From Brevundimonas sp. (GTDB lineage: Bacteria > Pseudomonadota > Alphaproteobacteria > Caulobacterales > Caulobacteraceae): 64,000 nt of DNA. The first letter of the stretch is position 1, and every line of letters begins with the position of its first letter. Both the position numbers and the translations under genes were made by a program. Of the stretch, positions 8,531 through 16,560 are shown one piece after another. Under the pieces are notes generated by a model, which saw only the letters and a list, made by a program, of their open reading frames with translations, had not been told where the DNA came from and ran no database searches. Location of the stretch: NCBI GenBank assembly GCA_003248965.1, contig QFQU01000005.1:124001-188000 (forward strand), in the 5' to 3' direction.

Positions 8531-9011
8531 GCCCGTTCGCGCCCCTGCCACTGGCCTTCAGCGTGGACTTCTTCGATCAGGGCGGCGAAGGCGAAAAGGA
8601 AGGTGCGGAGGTCGGCCGTGCTGACCACCGCGCCCCAGGTCCTGACGCCGTTGGGGGAGGCGTTCCAAATGCGTAGAGCCGCAATGCGACCGTCACCGCC
8701 GGGGAAGAAGTCGATGTTGCCGTGCGCCAAGCCGTTTCGCATCAACCGGATCAGGTCGCCAAGATTAGCAGGGTCCCGATCTTGCTCGCGCTCTTTCTCA
8801 ATGATTGGCCAACCCCGGCTGTCCGCTTCAGCAAGCGTCATCTCTTCGAGTTGAGGCCGCATTGCCTCCCACGGATGCGCCAACGCACCTAGAAAGAGTT
8901 GATCAGCTGGGTGGTCTCATACGGTCCTTGGAGAGTTGCGCGAGCCTCCACGAACTCCAGGTTAGCCATTGTTCGGCGCATGACGTCCCGGATCGGGTCG
9001 CTTGGCATCAT
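8527..9011 (-). pseudogene. HEPN-domain protein between hsdS and hsdR, frameshifted
   Basis: The reading starts at an ATG overlapping the hsdS stop (TGATG at 9013-9009) and gives MMPSDPIRDVMRRTMANLEF onwards, ending in ...TTQLINSF then TAG near 8893. In the adjacent frame a 118-aa segment continues with GALAHPWEAMRPQLEEM and ends at 8527. One extra base at the junction (TTC-CTA-GGT) would join them into one protein of about 160 aa. The second part carries LIRLMRNGLAHGNIDFF, an R-x4-H HEPN ribonuclease motif (RNGLAH). Small HEPN proteins are common in type I RM loci as likely RNase toxins or effectors. Either inactivated, a sequencing error, or a programmed -1 shift; the C-terminal piece alone could start at the ATG at 8883. 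Confidence 0.65.
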
Positions 9012-10384
9012 CAGACGAACTCCTCGTCGGCCTCGGCCTCGTCGAACCCCTTATTGTCAGGCTCGATGTTTTCGCCGTCTACTGGTTCGTCTTCCTCGCT
9101 ATCCACGATGTCTAGCTGCGCGGCGGCGGCGCGCGCGTCCAACTTGCCGGTCACCACGTCTGCGACGAGCCTGGTGCGATATTCATTCCAGAGGATCACT
9201 TCATTTCGAGCTAGCGCGATTGCTTTTCGCAGTTCGGTGGTTTGGGCCGCAACCACAGCCACAATCGCGTGCTGCTCGTCCGGTGGCGCGACCGCGACCT
9301 TAATCGCCATCAACCGGTCCATTGTGAGTTTTGGCTGGGCAGCGCCTGTGATCCAAGGCTGGTAGCGGATGCCTTCCATGTAATGGGCGAGATAATCGAG
9401 GCTACCTCGTTTGGGCCGCAGGATATGCGCGTGGTTGTTCACCCAGAACTTTCCACGCGCGATTATGGCGAGTGGTAGATTGCGCAGAACAAGATTGGCT
9501 CCGTCTTCGGCGATGAGCAGGAGGTCTTCGTCGAACAGAAAATCGTCTACCCGGTCGATGACGCCCGACGCGCCGTAATAATCGAACGAGCGTTCCGTCA
9601 TCTCGCCGCGCGCGGTGGCGCTCAGGGGGATGCGACGAGTGTTTAGGTTCTGAAACTCATCCTTGACGCGCGTCACCTCCCAATGAGCAGGGATGTCGCC
9701 GAGCCAATCGACGCCGGATGGCTTGATGGGGGCGTCGGGATTCAGGCCGCGCGTGACGGCTTGGTGGATGATCGCGGCCTTCTGTTCCTCTAGCAGCCGG
9801 ATCATCTTCTGCTTCGCGGCGATGGACCGCCGGACGCGCCGGTCGGCGTGATCCAGGAAGCGAACAATGGCGGCCTGCTCGTCTTCTGGCGGGACGACGC
9901 ACGCGATGCGTTTCATCGCGGGGATGCCCAAATCCCATTGCCCTATCCGCACTCCATCGGACGCCCGTGCGAACTGATCCACATAGTGTCTCGACCGGAG
10001 CATTCGTTCGGCGAAGCGAATGTTCGAAGAGGCAAGGTCGAAAACAAAATAGGCCGGGCTTACGACGCCGTCGCACGGGGCCAACCCCAAAGACCCCTGC
10101 CACGCCTTCATCTTGTTGATGACCAGGTCGCCGCCCCGCGCGACTTTGTAGGCAGCTAGGTCGTCCGGCATGACATTGTGATTTTCGTCGGCAGCGAGGT
10201 CCGACCGACGCACAACACCCTTTTCCCTCAGCACCGACAGGAGCGGCAGGTCGGTGCGTCCTTTCTCGCTACGGATTGTGAGAAGCGATCCCAAGGGAAC
10301 TACCTGCCAGTGACCCGGCACCTCGCCCAGCCAGTCAGCGCCGCTGTTGCGCCTCTCGGGATATGCCTTAAGCCCCGCGATCAC
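9011..10384 (-). CDS. hsdS: Type I restriction enzyme specificity subunit S
   Basis: A 457-aa subunit that sets the bipartite DNA target for both methylation and restriction. There are two target-recognition domains separated by long conserved helices. The first TRD opens near NSGADWLGEVPGHWQVVPLG, with a helical spacer around RFLDHADRRVRRSIAAKQKM-IRLLEEQKAAIIHQ. The second TRD opens with the parallel phrase GVDWLGDIPAHWEVTRVKDE, followed by a second helix near IALARNEVILWNEYR. The acidic C-terminal tail (about 30 residues, rich in E/D) is unusual but not alarming. GTG start overlaps the hsdM stop (GTGA). Confidence 0.95.
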   Translation of the reverse strand: MIAGLKAYPERRNSGADWLGEVPGHWQVVPLGSLLTIRSEKGRTDLPLLSVLREKGVVRRSDLAADENHNVMPDDLAAYKVARGGDLVINKMKAWQGSLGLAPCDGVVSPAYFVFDLASSNIRFAERMLRSRHYVDQFARASDGVRIGQWDLGIPAMKRIACVVPPEDEQAAIVRFLDHADRRVRRSIAAKQKMIRLLEEQKAAIIHQAVTRGLNPDAPIKPSGVDWLGDIPAHWEVTRVKDEFQNLNTRRIPLSATARGEMTERSFDYYGASGVIDRVDDFLFDEDLLLIAEDGANLVLRNLPLAIIARGKFWVNNHAHILRPKRGSLDYLAHYMEGIRYQPWITGAAQPKLTMDRLMAIKVAVAPPDEQHAIVAVVAAQTTELRKAIALARNEVILWNEYRTRLVADVVTGKLDARAAAAQLDIVDSEEDEPVDGENIEPDNKGFDEAEADEEFV

Positions 10385-12372
10385 GCCTGGCTCCCGACGA
10401 TATCGTCGATAAGGTCTTCAGTCTCACGCTCCAGCGCCAGGATGTCGGCCTTGATCTCCTCCAGGCTGCGGAGCGGCTTGGGCTTATAGAAGTGCCGGGT
10501 GAAGCTGATCTCATAGCCGACCTGGGTCTTGTCGTCGTTCACCCAGGCGTCTTTTGCGTGCGGCAGCACCTCCCGTTCGATGAAGGCGGCGACACCGGCG
10601 GGCTCCGTCAGCGGAACCTGTTCCGTATCACGCAGGTCAGGGTCCGGCTCATACTCCACCACGCAGTCCTTGCCGCCGATGCGACGCGCGAACAGGCCCG
10701 CCAGCGGGTCAGGCTGATGTTTACCCGGCTTGTGGATGCGGCGGATCACCGGATGCCCCTCAGGATCGACCCGGCCGTCGGCTTTGAACGCCTTGATCTC
10801 CGCCGCCCCATAGGCCCGGTCCGGCTCGATGCCCTTGACCTTGAGCGGCCTCTCGACGGTCACCTTGTGATATCCGAAGGCTGCGTTTTCGAAGATCTTC
10901 GACTGTTCGGTCGGTTGGAAGGCGTCGAACGTGGCGAGGATGCGGCCGATGTCCGCCTCCGACAGTTCGCAGTTCTTCTTTCCGAGGTTTTTCCGCAGAG
11001 GCCGGAACCAGGCTGTGGCGTCGATTAGTTGAACCTTGCCCTGGCGATGCTTCGGTTTGCGGTTCGACAGCACCCAGACGTAGGTGGCGATGCCGGTGTT
11101 GTAGAAGAGGTTCAGCGGCAGTGCGATGATGGCCTCAAGCCAGTCGTTCTCGATCACCCAGCGCCGGATGTTGCTCTCACCTGATCCTGCGTCGCCCGTG
11201 AAAAGCGATGAGCCGTTGTGAACCTCAGCGATCCGGCTGCCGAGTTTCGTCCCGGACTTCATCTTGGAAATCAGGTTGGCCAGGAACAGCATCTGGCCGT
11301 CGCTCGACCGGGTGATCAGATTGTAGTCGGCCTCGTCAGCATGGCTGATAACGAAGCGGGGATCGCGGATCCCGCCCTTGCCGCCCATCCGCTCGGCGTC
11401 GTTTTTCCAGCTTTTTCCGTAGGGTGGGTTCGACAGCATGAAGTCGAACTCTCGGGATGGGAAAGCGTCGGCCGACAGCGTGGAGTGCTCAGGCCCGCCA
11501 ACCAGATTGTCGGCTGCCTCACCATCCCCGTGCAGCAGGAAGTCTGCCTTGGCGATGGCGTAGGTCTCAGCGTTGATTTCCTGGCCGTAGAGGTGGGTGG
11601 AGACCTGCTTGCCGCGCTGGGCCGCAAGACTGCGCAGGGTCTCTTCTGCGACCGTCAACATCCCGCCGGTGCCGCAGGCCCCGTCATATAGCGTGTAGGT
11701 GCCGCTCTCGATCTGATCGGCGATGGGGTCGAAGATCAAGCGCGCCATCAGCTTAACGGCGTCGCGCGGCGTCCAGTGCTCGCCCGCCTCTTCGTTGTTC
11801 TCGGCATTGAACCGGCGGACCAGTTCCTCGAACACGGTGCCCATGCCGTGGTTGTCGAGGCCCTCCAGCTTCACCGAGCCGTCCCCGTTCAGGACCGGCG
11901 TGGGGGCCAGATTGACACGCGGGTCCAGATAACGCTCGATCAGCGTCCCAAGGGCGTCCGCCTGCGAGAGCCGTTGCAACTGGTTGCGAAACTCGAAGCC
12001 GTCGATGATCTCCTGGACATTGGGCGAGAAGCCGTCCAGCCAAGCCTCGAAATCGGCTTTTAGCGCCTGTCGGCTAGCGCGGGCCTTCAGGTCGCGCAGC
12101 TTGAACTTCGACGAGTTGTAGAACGCCTGACCCGACGCCTGACGCAGCGCCATATCCTGATTGTCGATGCCCGCCTTGTCGAGGCTGGCCTTCATCTCCA
12201 GCACCGCTTCCTTCGTCGGTTCCAGCACAGCGTCCAGCCGCCGCAGCACCGTCATGGGCAGGATTACGTCGCGATACTTCGACCGCACGTAGAGGTCGCG
12301 CAGCACGTCATCAGCGATGTTCCAGATGAACCCCGCTATCCAATTCAGATCAACGCTCAAGGGTGCCCCCAA
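10381..12372 (-). CDS. hsdM: Type I restriction enzyme modification subunit M
   Basis: N6-adenine DNA methyltransferase (about 660 aa). It has an N-terminal HsdM helical domain (WNIADDVLRDLYVRSKYRDV, MTVLRRLDAVLEPTK), then the SAM-binding motif YDGACGTGGMLTVAEE and the catalytic motif IV LSNPPYGKSW. A C-terminal extension of about 120 residues interacts with S and R in such families. The encoded start is TTG at 12372 or possibly TTG at 12360, the latter preceded by GGGGG; no ATG is in a suitable place. Its stop overlaps the hsdS start, so M, S, HEPN and R form one translationally coupled operon. Confidence 0.95.
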   Translation of the reverse strand: MGAPLSVDLNWIAGFIWNIADDVLRDLYVRSKYRDVILPMTVLRRLDAVLEPTKEAVLEMKASLDKAGIDNQDMALRQASGQAFYNSSKFKLRDLKARASRQALKADFEAWLDGFSPNVQEIIDGFEFRNQLQRLSQADALGTLIERYLDPRVNLAPTPVLNGDGSVKLEGLDNHGMGTVFEELVRRFNAENNEEAGEHWTPRDAVKLMARLIFDPIADQIESGTYTLYDGACGTGGMLTVAEETLRSLAAQRGKQVSTHLYGQEINAETYAIAKADFLLHGDGEAADNLVGGPEHSTLSADAFPSREFDFMLSNPPYGKSWKNDAERMGGKGGIRDPRFVISHADEADYNLITRSSDGQMLFLANLISKMKSGTKLGSRIAEVHNGSSLFTGDAGSGESNIRRWVIENDWLEAIIALPLNLFYNTGIATYVWVLSNRKPKHRQGKVQLIDATAWFRPLRKNLGKKNCELSEADIGRILATFDAFQPTEQSKIFENAAFGYHKVTVERPLKVKGIEPDRAYGAAEIKAFKADGRVDPEGHPVIRRIHKPGKHQPDPLAGLFARRIGGKDCVVEYEPDPDLRDTEQVPLTEPAGVAAFIEREVLPHAKDAWVNDDKTQVGYEISFTRHFYKPKPLRSLEEIKADILALERETEDLIDDIVGSQA

Positions 12373-12438
12373 ACTCTAAACCAGAGGCGTTCTCCCCCAG
12401 TGAGCGGGGGGTCGCCAATTCTGAAATCGATAGCAGCC

Positions 12439-14328
12439 TTAAGCTGCCTGAGATGCCGTTTCTGCGCGCGTTGGCTCTGGCCAGAGTTTCAGCGCCTGAG
12501 CGGCCAGCCTATGCCCTCTTTGGGCAATCAAGGCCTCATTCCACTCGGCTGCCCGCGCAATGTCTCGATTGAGAACCAGCAGCGACTTCTCGAACTCGCT
12601 CCGCTTCTCGGCAAAAATCCTGTTGGACAGCGAGATGTTCCGGGCGCTCGCCAGCAAGGTCAGGTTGCCAAGCGTGTCTATTGCAGCGTCACGTTCGAGG
12701 GCATGCTTGGACATTTGCTCGTCCAAAGCTGGCTCCCACACGCCAACAGCTTTCCGACCATCAGGGAGTAGCCACTTTGCACGCCACGCTTGCGGCATGA
12801 CGTGTTCGACTTCCAACACGGATGGTAGTTCTGTCGGCTCATCAAACTTTGTCCGCAGCGCAATCTCCAGTCTCGACAACAACCACCGCGCGCGCGCCGG
12901 TCCCAGGCGACGGTAGACAGGTGCAGACGTGAGAGCGTTGGCGAACTCGGCGTCAGTTGGGAAACGAACTGCTTCCCCCGTCCAGCCGCCCATGACCTTC
13001 CAGATCGCGTCGAAGGTGGGACCGTCATCCTTGGCTGCCTGCACCAAGCGAAGGAAGTTATTGTTGTAGTTCTTGGTGCCCAATCCACATGCCGCGCGCC
13101 GGATGACATAGGCCGTGATCAGGTCCAACGTCCGCTTCAGTTCGTCCTCGTCTCCTTGGTCCTTGGCCAGCCGGAGCAGCAATGGGTTAGCCGTGGAGAC
13201 GTCGAAGGCCGCCATGGTCTTGGCTGTTTGATCCAAGATTGTCGTGCCGACCGGGTTCGTAAGGATGCGATAGTTGGGGGCGTGACCGGTCAGGATCTCC
13301 AGCTCGGCGACAACGCCTCCGCCTTGGCCTGACTTCACGAACGACCGCCATTCGGGGAACAGGTTTCCAATGGAAATTTCTTGCGCTGTTTCGGCGGCCA
13401 TGACGTTGGCTAGGAAGAACTCGACGCGAGGTTTCTTGAAGCGGCCCTGTTTGACCTCGGCCTCCCAGAAGCGATGCTCAAAGGTTGACCAAAGGGTCTT
13501 GTAGAGTTTGGCCTGATCATGCCCGTCCGCCTTTGCGCGGTGGAATACGTCATTTCGGACCAGGTCCATCGCGAGAAGGGGTTCGCCGCGCGCATTGAGC
13601 GTCGAGAAAATGACCTGAGCGTCGTCAGTGGCTTGCAGTGTGATGACGACCAATCGGAAGTCGGCGAGCAGGGTGCTGATCAGCGTCGAAAGGCGTTCGG
13701 CTTGGTAGGTGGCTTGGTCATCCTGCGCGCCCTGATCGCTCTCGATGAACCCGTTGATTTGGTCCCGGAAGAAGATGAACGCCGCGAGAGGCTTCGCGGC
13801 TGAGCCCCACTTCAGTTTGCCGTTCTTGTAGAAGGCCAGAGGCTGCGCCTTCTGAATCGACGCGAGGTCGCCTTCAACCAAACACTGAAACAGGTCTCGA
13901 TCGAAGATCGTCGGCTCCAGCTTGAACCGCTCGACTTCAGGGTCGCTCATCCGAGCTTCATCGCCATTGAGCAAATGCGCCTCGATGTCCCTCAGAATGG
14001 CATCGAACCCGCGAACGCGAGCAACATGGCGCGCGGCGGCGAGAAACAGCTGAAACGTAGTGAGCCGCTGCTGGCCATCTACCACCTGAACTGCGGGCAC
14101 CTTGCGCGGCTCATAGACGTTGTCATCGAGGACGATCAACGCGCCCATATAGTGGTCGAACCGCGTGGCCAGCCCAGCAAGTCGCTCTTCGGCTTTTGCG
14201 GCAATGTCCTGCCAAAACGGCTCTAGGTGCTTTTCGACATTCCATTTGTAATGTCGCTGATAGACCGGGACGATGAAGCGCCGCCGATCTGCGAGCACAT
14301 TTCCGACCGCCGCATGATCCGCTTTCAT
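12439..14328 (-). CDS. DUF262 and DUF1524 protein, GmrSD/type IV-restriction-like
   Basis: A 629-aa protein. The N-terminal DUF262 (ParB-like NTPase) has PVYQRHYKW near residue 21 and VVDGQQRLTTFQLFLAA near residue 82, the family's nucleotide-handling motifs. The C-terminal DUF1524 HNH-like nuclease shows VLEVEHVMPQAWRAKW and then DTLGNLTLLASARNISLSN, with the expected histidine and asparagines. This architecture matches fused GmrSD and related type IV enzymes that attack modified phage DNA. The ATG at 14328 has AGGAGG 8 nt upstream. Co-directional with the downstream hsdM after 66 bp. Whether it works alone or with the RM operon is unknown. Confidence 0.85.
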   Translation of the reverse strand: MKADHAAVGNVLADRRRFIVPVYQRHYKWNVEKHLEPFWQDIAAKAEERLAGLATRFDHYMGALIVLDDNVYEPRKVPAVQVVDGQQRLTTFQLFLAAARHVARVRGFDAILRDIEAHLLNGDEARMSDPEVERFKLEPTIFDRDLFQCLVEGDLASIQKAQPLAFYKNGKLKWGSAAKPLAAFIFFRDQINGFIESDQGAQDDQATYQAERLSTLISTLLADFRLVVITLQATDDAQVIFSTLNARGEPLLAMDLVRNDVFHRAKADGHDQAKLYKTLWSTFEHRFWEAEVKQGRFKKPRVEFFLANVMAAETAQEISIGNLFPEWRSFVKSGQGGGVVAELEILTGHAPNYRILTNPVGTTILDQTAKTMAAFDVSTANPLLLRLAKDQGDEDELKRTLDLITAYVIRRAACGLGTKNYNNNFLRLVQAAKDDGPTFDAIWKVMGGWTGEAVRFPTDAEFANALTSAPVYRRLGPARARWLLSRLEIALRTKFDEPTELPSVLEVEHVMPQAWRAKWLLPDGRKAVGVWEPALDEQMSKHALERDAAIDTLGNLTLLASARNISLSNRIFAEKRSEFEKSLLVLNRDIARAAEWNEALIAQRGHRLAAQALKLWPEPTRAETASQAA

Positions 14329-14408
14329 TGCTCGCCCCTCCTGCAACTCAAAGGAGCACCGTCGTCGCATCCTGGCAGATTGGCAAGGTGGCAGGCCGGG
14401 CGTTCTCG

Positions 14409-14627
14409 TCAGTGAGGACCGTGAGCCAGATCTCGAACAATAGAGACGGGATAACCCTGCCACTCTCGGAGTTTGGGGACCCGCCGCGAGGCTGCGGTGT
14501 CGTATATCAAGACAACCAGGCGCTTTTGCCGGTGGCGCTCGTCCAGCATCACGGCCGCTTCAGCCGCGCTGAGATGCAAGTGAGCCAAGAGCCCTCGACT
14601 TAGCTGAGATATGTCCTGTGGCTTCAT
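14409..14627 (-). CDS. Small protein translationally coupled to the trypsin-like protease
   Basis: A 72-aa protein whose ATG (14625-14627) overlaps the protease stop codon as ATGA; that coupling is the main reason to accept it. No family recognised. The C-terminal half reads LVVLIYDTAASRRVPKLREW then GYPVSIVRDLA. This has the same outline (V-x-V strand, then P, then G-x-PV-x-x) as the pre-catalytic region of the neighbouring protease, VVAVAVDAERNRAVVLTKNQ ... DGVPIDYVG. It could be a detached copy of that regulatory domain, an inhibitor or a substrate (inference). It lies 80 bp upstream of the DUF262 gene on the same strand. Confidence 0.55.
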   Translation of the reverse strand: MKPQDISQLSRGLLAHLHLSAAEAAVMLDERHRQKRLVVLIYDTAASRRVPKLREWQGYPVSIVRDLAHGPH

Positions 14628-15760
14628 ATGTTGTGGCCAGAGACCAGTGTGGCTCCAAGAAAGTCTAGCACGGTCCTAATGGGTATCAGATACGAGACAG
14701 TGCCATTTGTCGTCCCAGCGAAAATGAGGCCGACGGCATGGGTTCCATCCTCCGACACCACAAGTGAGCCACTGTCGCCAGGCAAAGAGAACGGATCGCC
14801 CGTGAGGGTGCTCACCACCCAGACATCGCGAAAATAGACGCGGGAGCGGAAGTCCGGTGCCTCGTAGGGGATGCCAAGGGCGGTCGTGACCTGACCCAAG
14901 ACTTGTCCTGTCGTGAGTCCGGATGTGCGGCCTACCTTCTTCACCATCATTCCACCGATCGGGTCTGCAATCGCAGTTGGGGTGTCGAAGGTGCCTTCGC
15001 CCTGCATGGAGGTGACAACCTCGGGACGGGTTACCTCGAAGAGAGCGGTGTCCAACTCTTGTTCTTGGATCTGTCCGGGATCACCACTTGCCAGGGGCAC
15101 AAACGAGTGATGGCGTCCGATTGCCAGTGGCGCGGGGTGAGTGGGATCAGCGTCGAACGGTGCAGGGCACATAATATGCATGCCCTGGACTGTGTGATTG
15201 CAGCCGCCGGTCACGTGATTGTTGGTCAATCCGTAGAGCCGACCATCAGCTAACCGGACCAACGCGCCCAGGGTGCCGGCTCCCCAGATGGATGCCGCAG
15301 TTACGGAGCTGCCACAGGCGAGTTTCGCCTTGTGAAGGAAGCACCGGGGAGCAGAGGCTCCAGCCGATTGAGGGATGGGGGGAGGGTTTGGCTCGATGGC
15401 GGCTTGGCCGACATAGTCGATCGGAACCCCGTCTATGCTCTCAGGCAGAAGCTTCTCAGCACTGCCGGACACTTGGTTCTTCGTGAGCACCACGGCCCGA
15501 TTGCGTTCAGCATCGACAGCGACCGCAACGACCTTGATTCTTTCGAGCGTTTTCTCTGCCTTCCCGACAGCTTCGGCGTCCTCTGCCTTTCCGACGTTCT
15601 CAGGCAACACGTCGATCGCAGTTCGGCCTAGAGACCGGGGGATCGAAGCAGCGTCGGCTAACGCATTGTGCTCTCGCGCCCACTCGACGATGCCCTCGGC
15701 CACCGCCACTGCTGTTTCTCGACTTGCTTCAGCCACCCCGGCCTCCCCGCTGAACAACAT
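14624..15760 (-). CDS. Trypsin-like (chymotrypsin-fold) serine protease in a defence context
   Basis: A 378-aa protein without a clear signal peptide, so probably cytoplasmic. The C-terminal half is a chymotrypsin-fold protease: His in YGLTNNHVTGG, Asp in QELDTALFEV, Ser in LPGDSGSLVVS, all in the right order. The N-terminal half (1-130) is a helical leader followed by a small alpha/beta domain (RIKVVAVAVDAERNRAVV, then SIDGVPIDYVG). Such leaders occur in Nal1-like and conflict-system trypsin-like proteases. It is first in the co-directional minus-strand run through to hsdR. No strong ribosome site is seen before the ATG at 15758-15760. Specific target unknown. Confidence 0.8.
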   Translation of the reverse strand: MLFSGEAGVAEASRETAVAVAEGIVEWAREHNALADAASIPRSLGRTAIDVLPENVGKAEDAEAVGKAEKTLERIKVVAVAVDAERNRAVVLTKNQVSGSAEKLLPESIDGVPIDYVGQAAIEPNPPPIPQSAGASAPRCFLHKAKLACGSSVTAASIWGAGTLGALVRLADGRLYGLTNNHVTGGCNHTVQGMHIMCPAPFDADPTHPAPLAIGRHHSFVPLASGDPGQIQEQELDTALFEVTRPEVVTSMQGEGTFDTPTAIADPIGGMMVKKVGRTSGLTTGQVLGQVTTALGIPYEAPDFRSRVYFRDVWVVSTLTGDPFSLPGDSGSLVVSEDGTHAVGLIFAGTTNGTVSYLIPIRTVLDFLGATLVSGHNI

Positions 15761-15910
15761 GGGTAGTGTAAGCAGCCGTCTTCGCGAACGCCACCGTTCC
15801 TACCGCGCGCGATCTCTCATAATCGGTCGTTTATGCGAAGCTCGAGTTGGGACGTGCTGGACCGCTGGGCGAAGCACCTGAAACCTCTCAAAAATGTCTC
15901 TTGTAACCAC

Positions 15911-15947
15911 CTTCTCAATAGGTAAGGTAGCTGAGGTTATTGAGAGA
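15911..15947. promoter_or_regulatory. Inverted repeat upstream of the serine recombinase (possible res-like site)
   Basis: cttctcaata at 15911-15920 faces tattgagaga at 15938-15947, an imperfect inverted repeat ending 8 bp before the recombinase ATG. Serine recombinases often bind and autoregulate at such sites; assignment is inference. Confidence 0.4.
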
Positions 15948-15954
15948 GAAGTCG

Positions 15955-16560
15955 ATGCTGGTCGGTTATGCGCGGGTCTCCACCCAAGATCAGGATGCCA
16001 GGTTGCAACGGGTTGCACTGGAGGGGGCGGGGTGCGAGCGCGTGTTCGAAGAGACGGCGTCAGGAGCCCAACGTGAGCGACCTGAACTCGCGGCGGCGCT
16101 CAGCTACATGCGCGAGGGAGACCAGCTGGTGGTCTGGAAGCTGGACCGGCTCGCTCGATCAATCCGTCAGTTGATCGAAACGGTAGAAGACCTTGAGGCG
16201 CGGGACATCGGTTTCCGGAGCCTGACTGAGAACATCGACACAACGTCGCCGGGCGGCAGGCTGGTCTTCCACCTCTTCGCCGCCCTAGCCGAGTTCGAGC
16301 GTGGCCTGATCCGCGAACGCACAATGGCGGGGCTGGCGTCGGCGAGAGCGCAAGGCCGGACGGGCGGGCGACCGCGTTCGGTGACTGACAAGGATCTCGT
16401 TGCGATCAAGGCGCTGCTGGCCAACGAGCAGATCACCGTCGCGGAGGCCGCCAACCGGGTCGGTATCTCCGCCGCCACCCTCTATCGCTATCTTCCCGGC
16501 GGAAGGTCGGCAGAGACGGGCTCGGCGGGCGGAAGAACGAGGTCGATCAAGGCCTCGTAG
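15955..16560 (+). CDS. Serine recombinase, Tn3-resolvase/DNA-invertase type
   Basis: A 201-aa small serine recombinase. It opens MLVGYARVSTQDQDARLQR with the nucleophilic serine in RVSTQDQ. The family blocks WKLDRLARSIRQLIE, LTENIDTTSPGGRLVFHLFA and EFERGLIRERTMAGLASARA (E helix) follow, and a C-terminal HTH is at VAEAANRVGISAATLYRYL. The ATG at 15955 follows GAGAGA; an in-frame ATG at 15940 is also open. A copy of the element palindrome lies inside its 5' end (16004-16017). Its last 73 bp overlap the convergent reverse transcriptase gene. No transposase is next to it, so it may be a resolvase or invertase of the island. Confidence 0.92.
   Translation: MLVGYARVSTQDQDARLQRVALEGAGCERVFEETASGAQRERPELAAALSYMREGDQLVVWKLDRLARSIRQLIETVEDLEARDIGFRSLTENIDTTSPGGRLVFHLFAALAEFERGLIRERTMAGLASARAQGRTGGRPRSVTDKDLVAIKALLANEQITVAEAANRVGISAATLYRYLPGGRSAETGSAGGRTRSIKAS
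16004..16017. promoter_or_regulatory. Palindrome TGCAAC-N2-GTTGCA, copy 3
   Basis: Same 6-2-6 palindrome with a GG spacer, here within the recombinase coding sequence at about codons 17-21. Confidence 0.5.
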
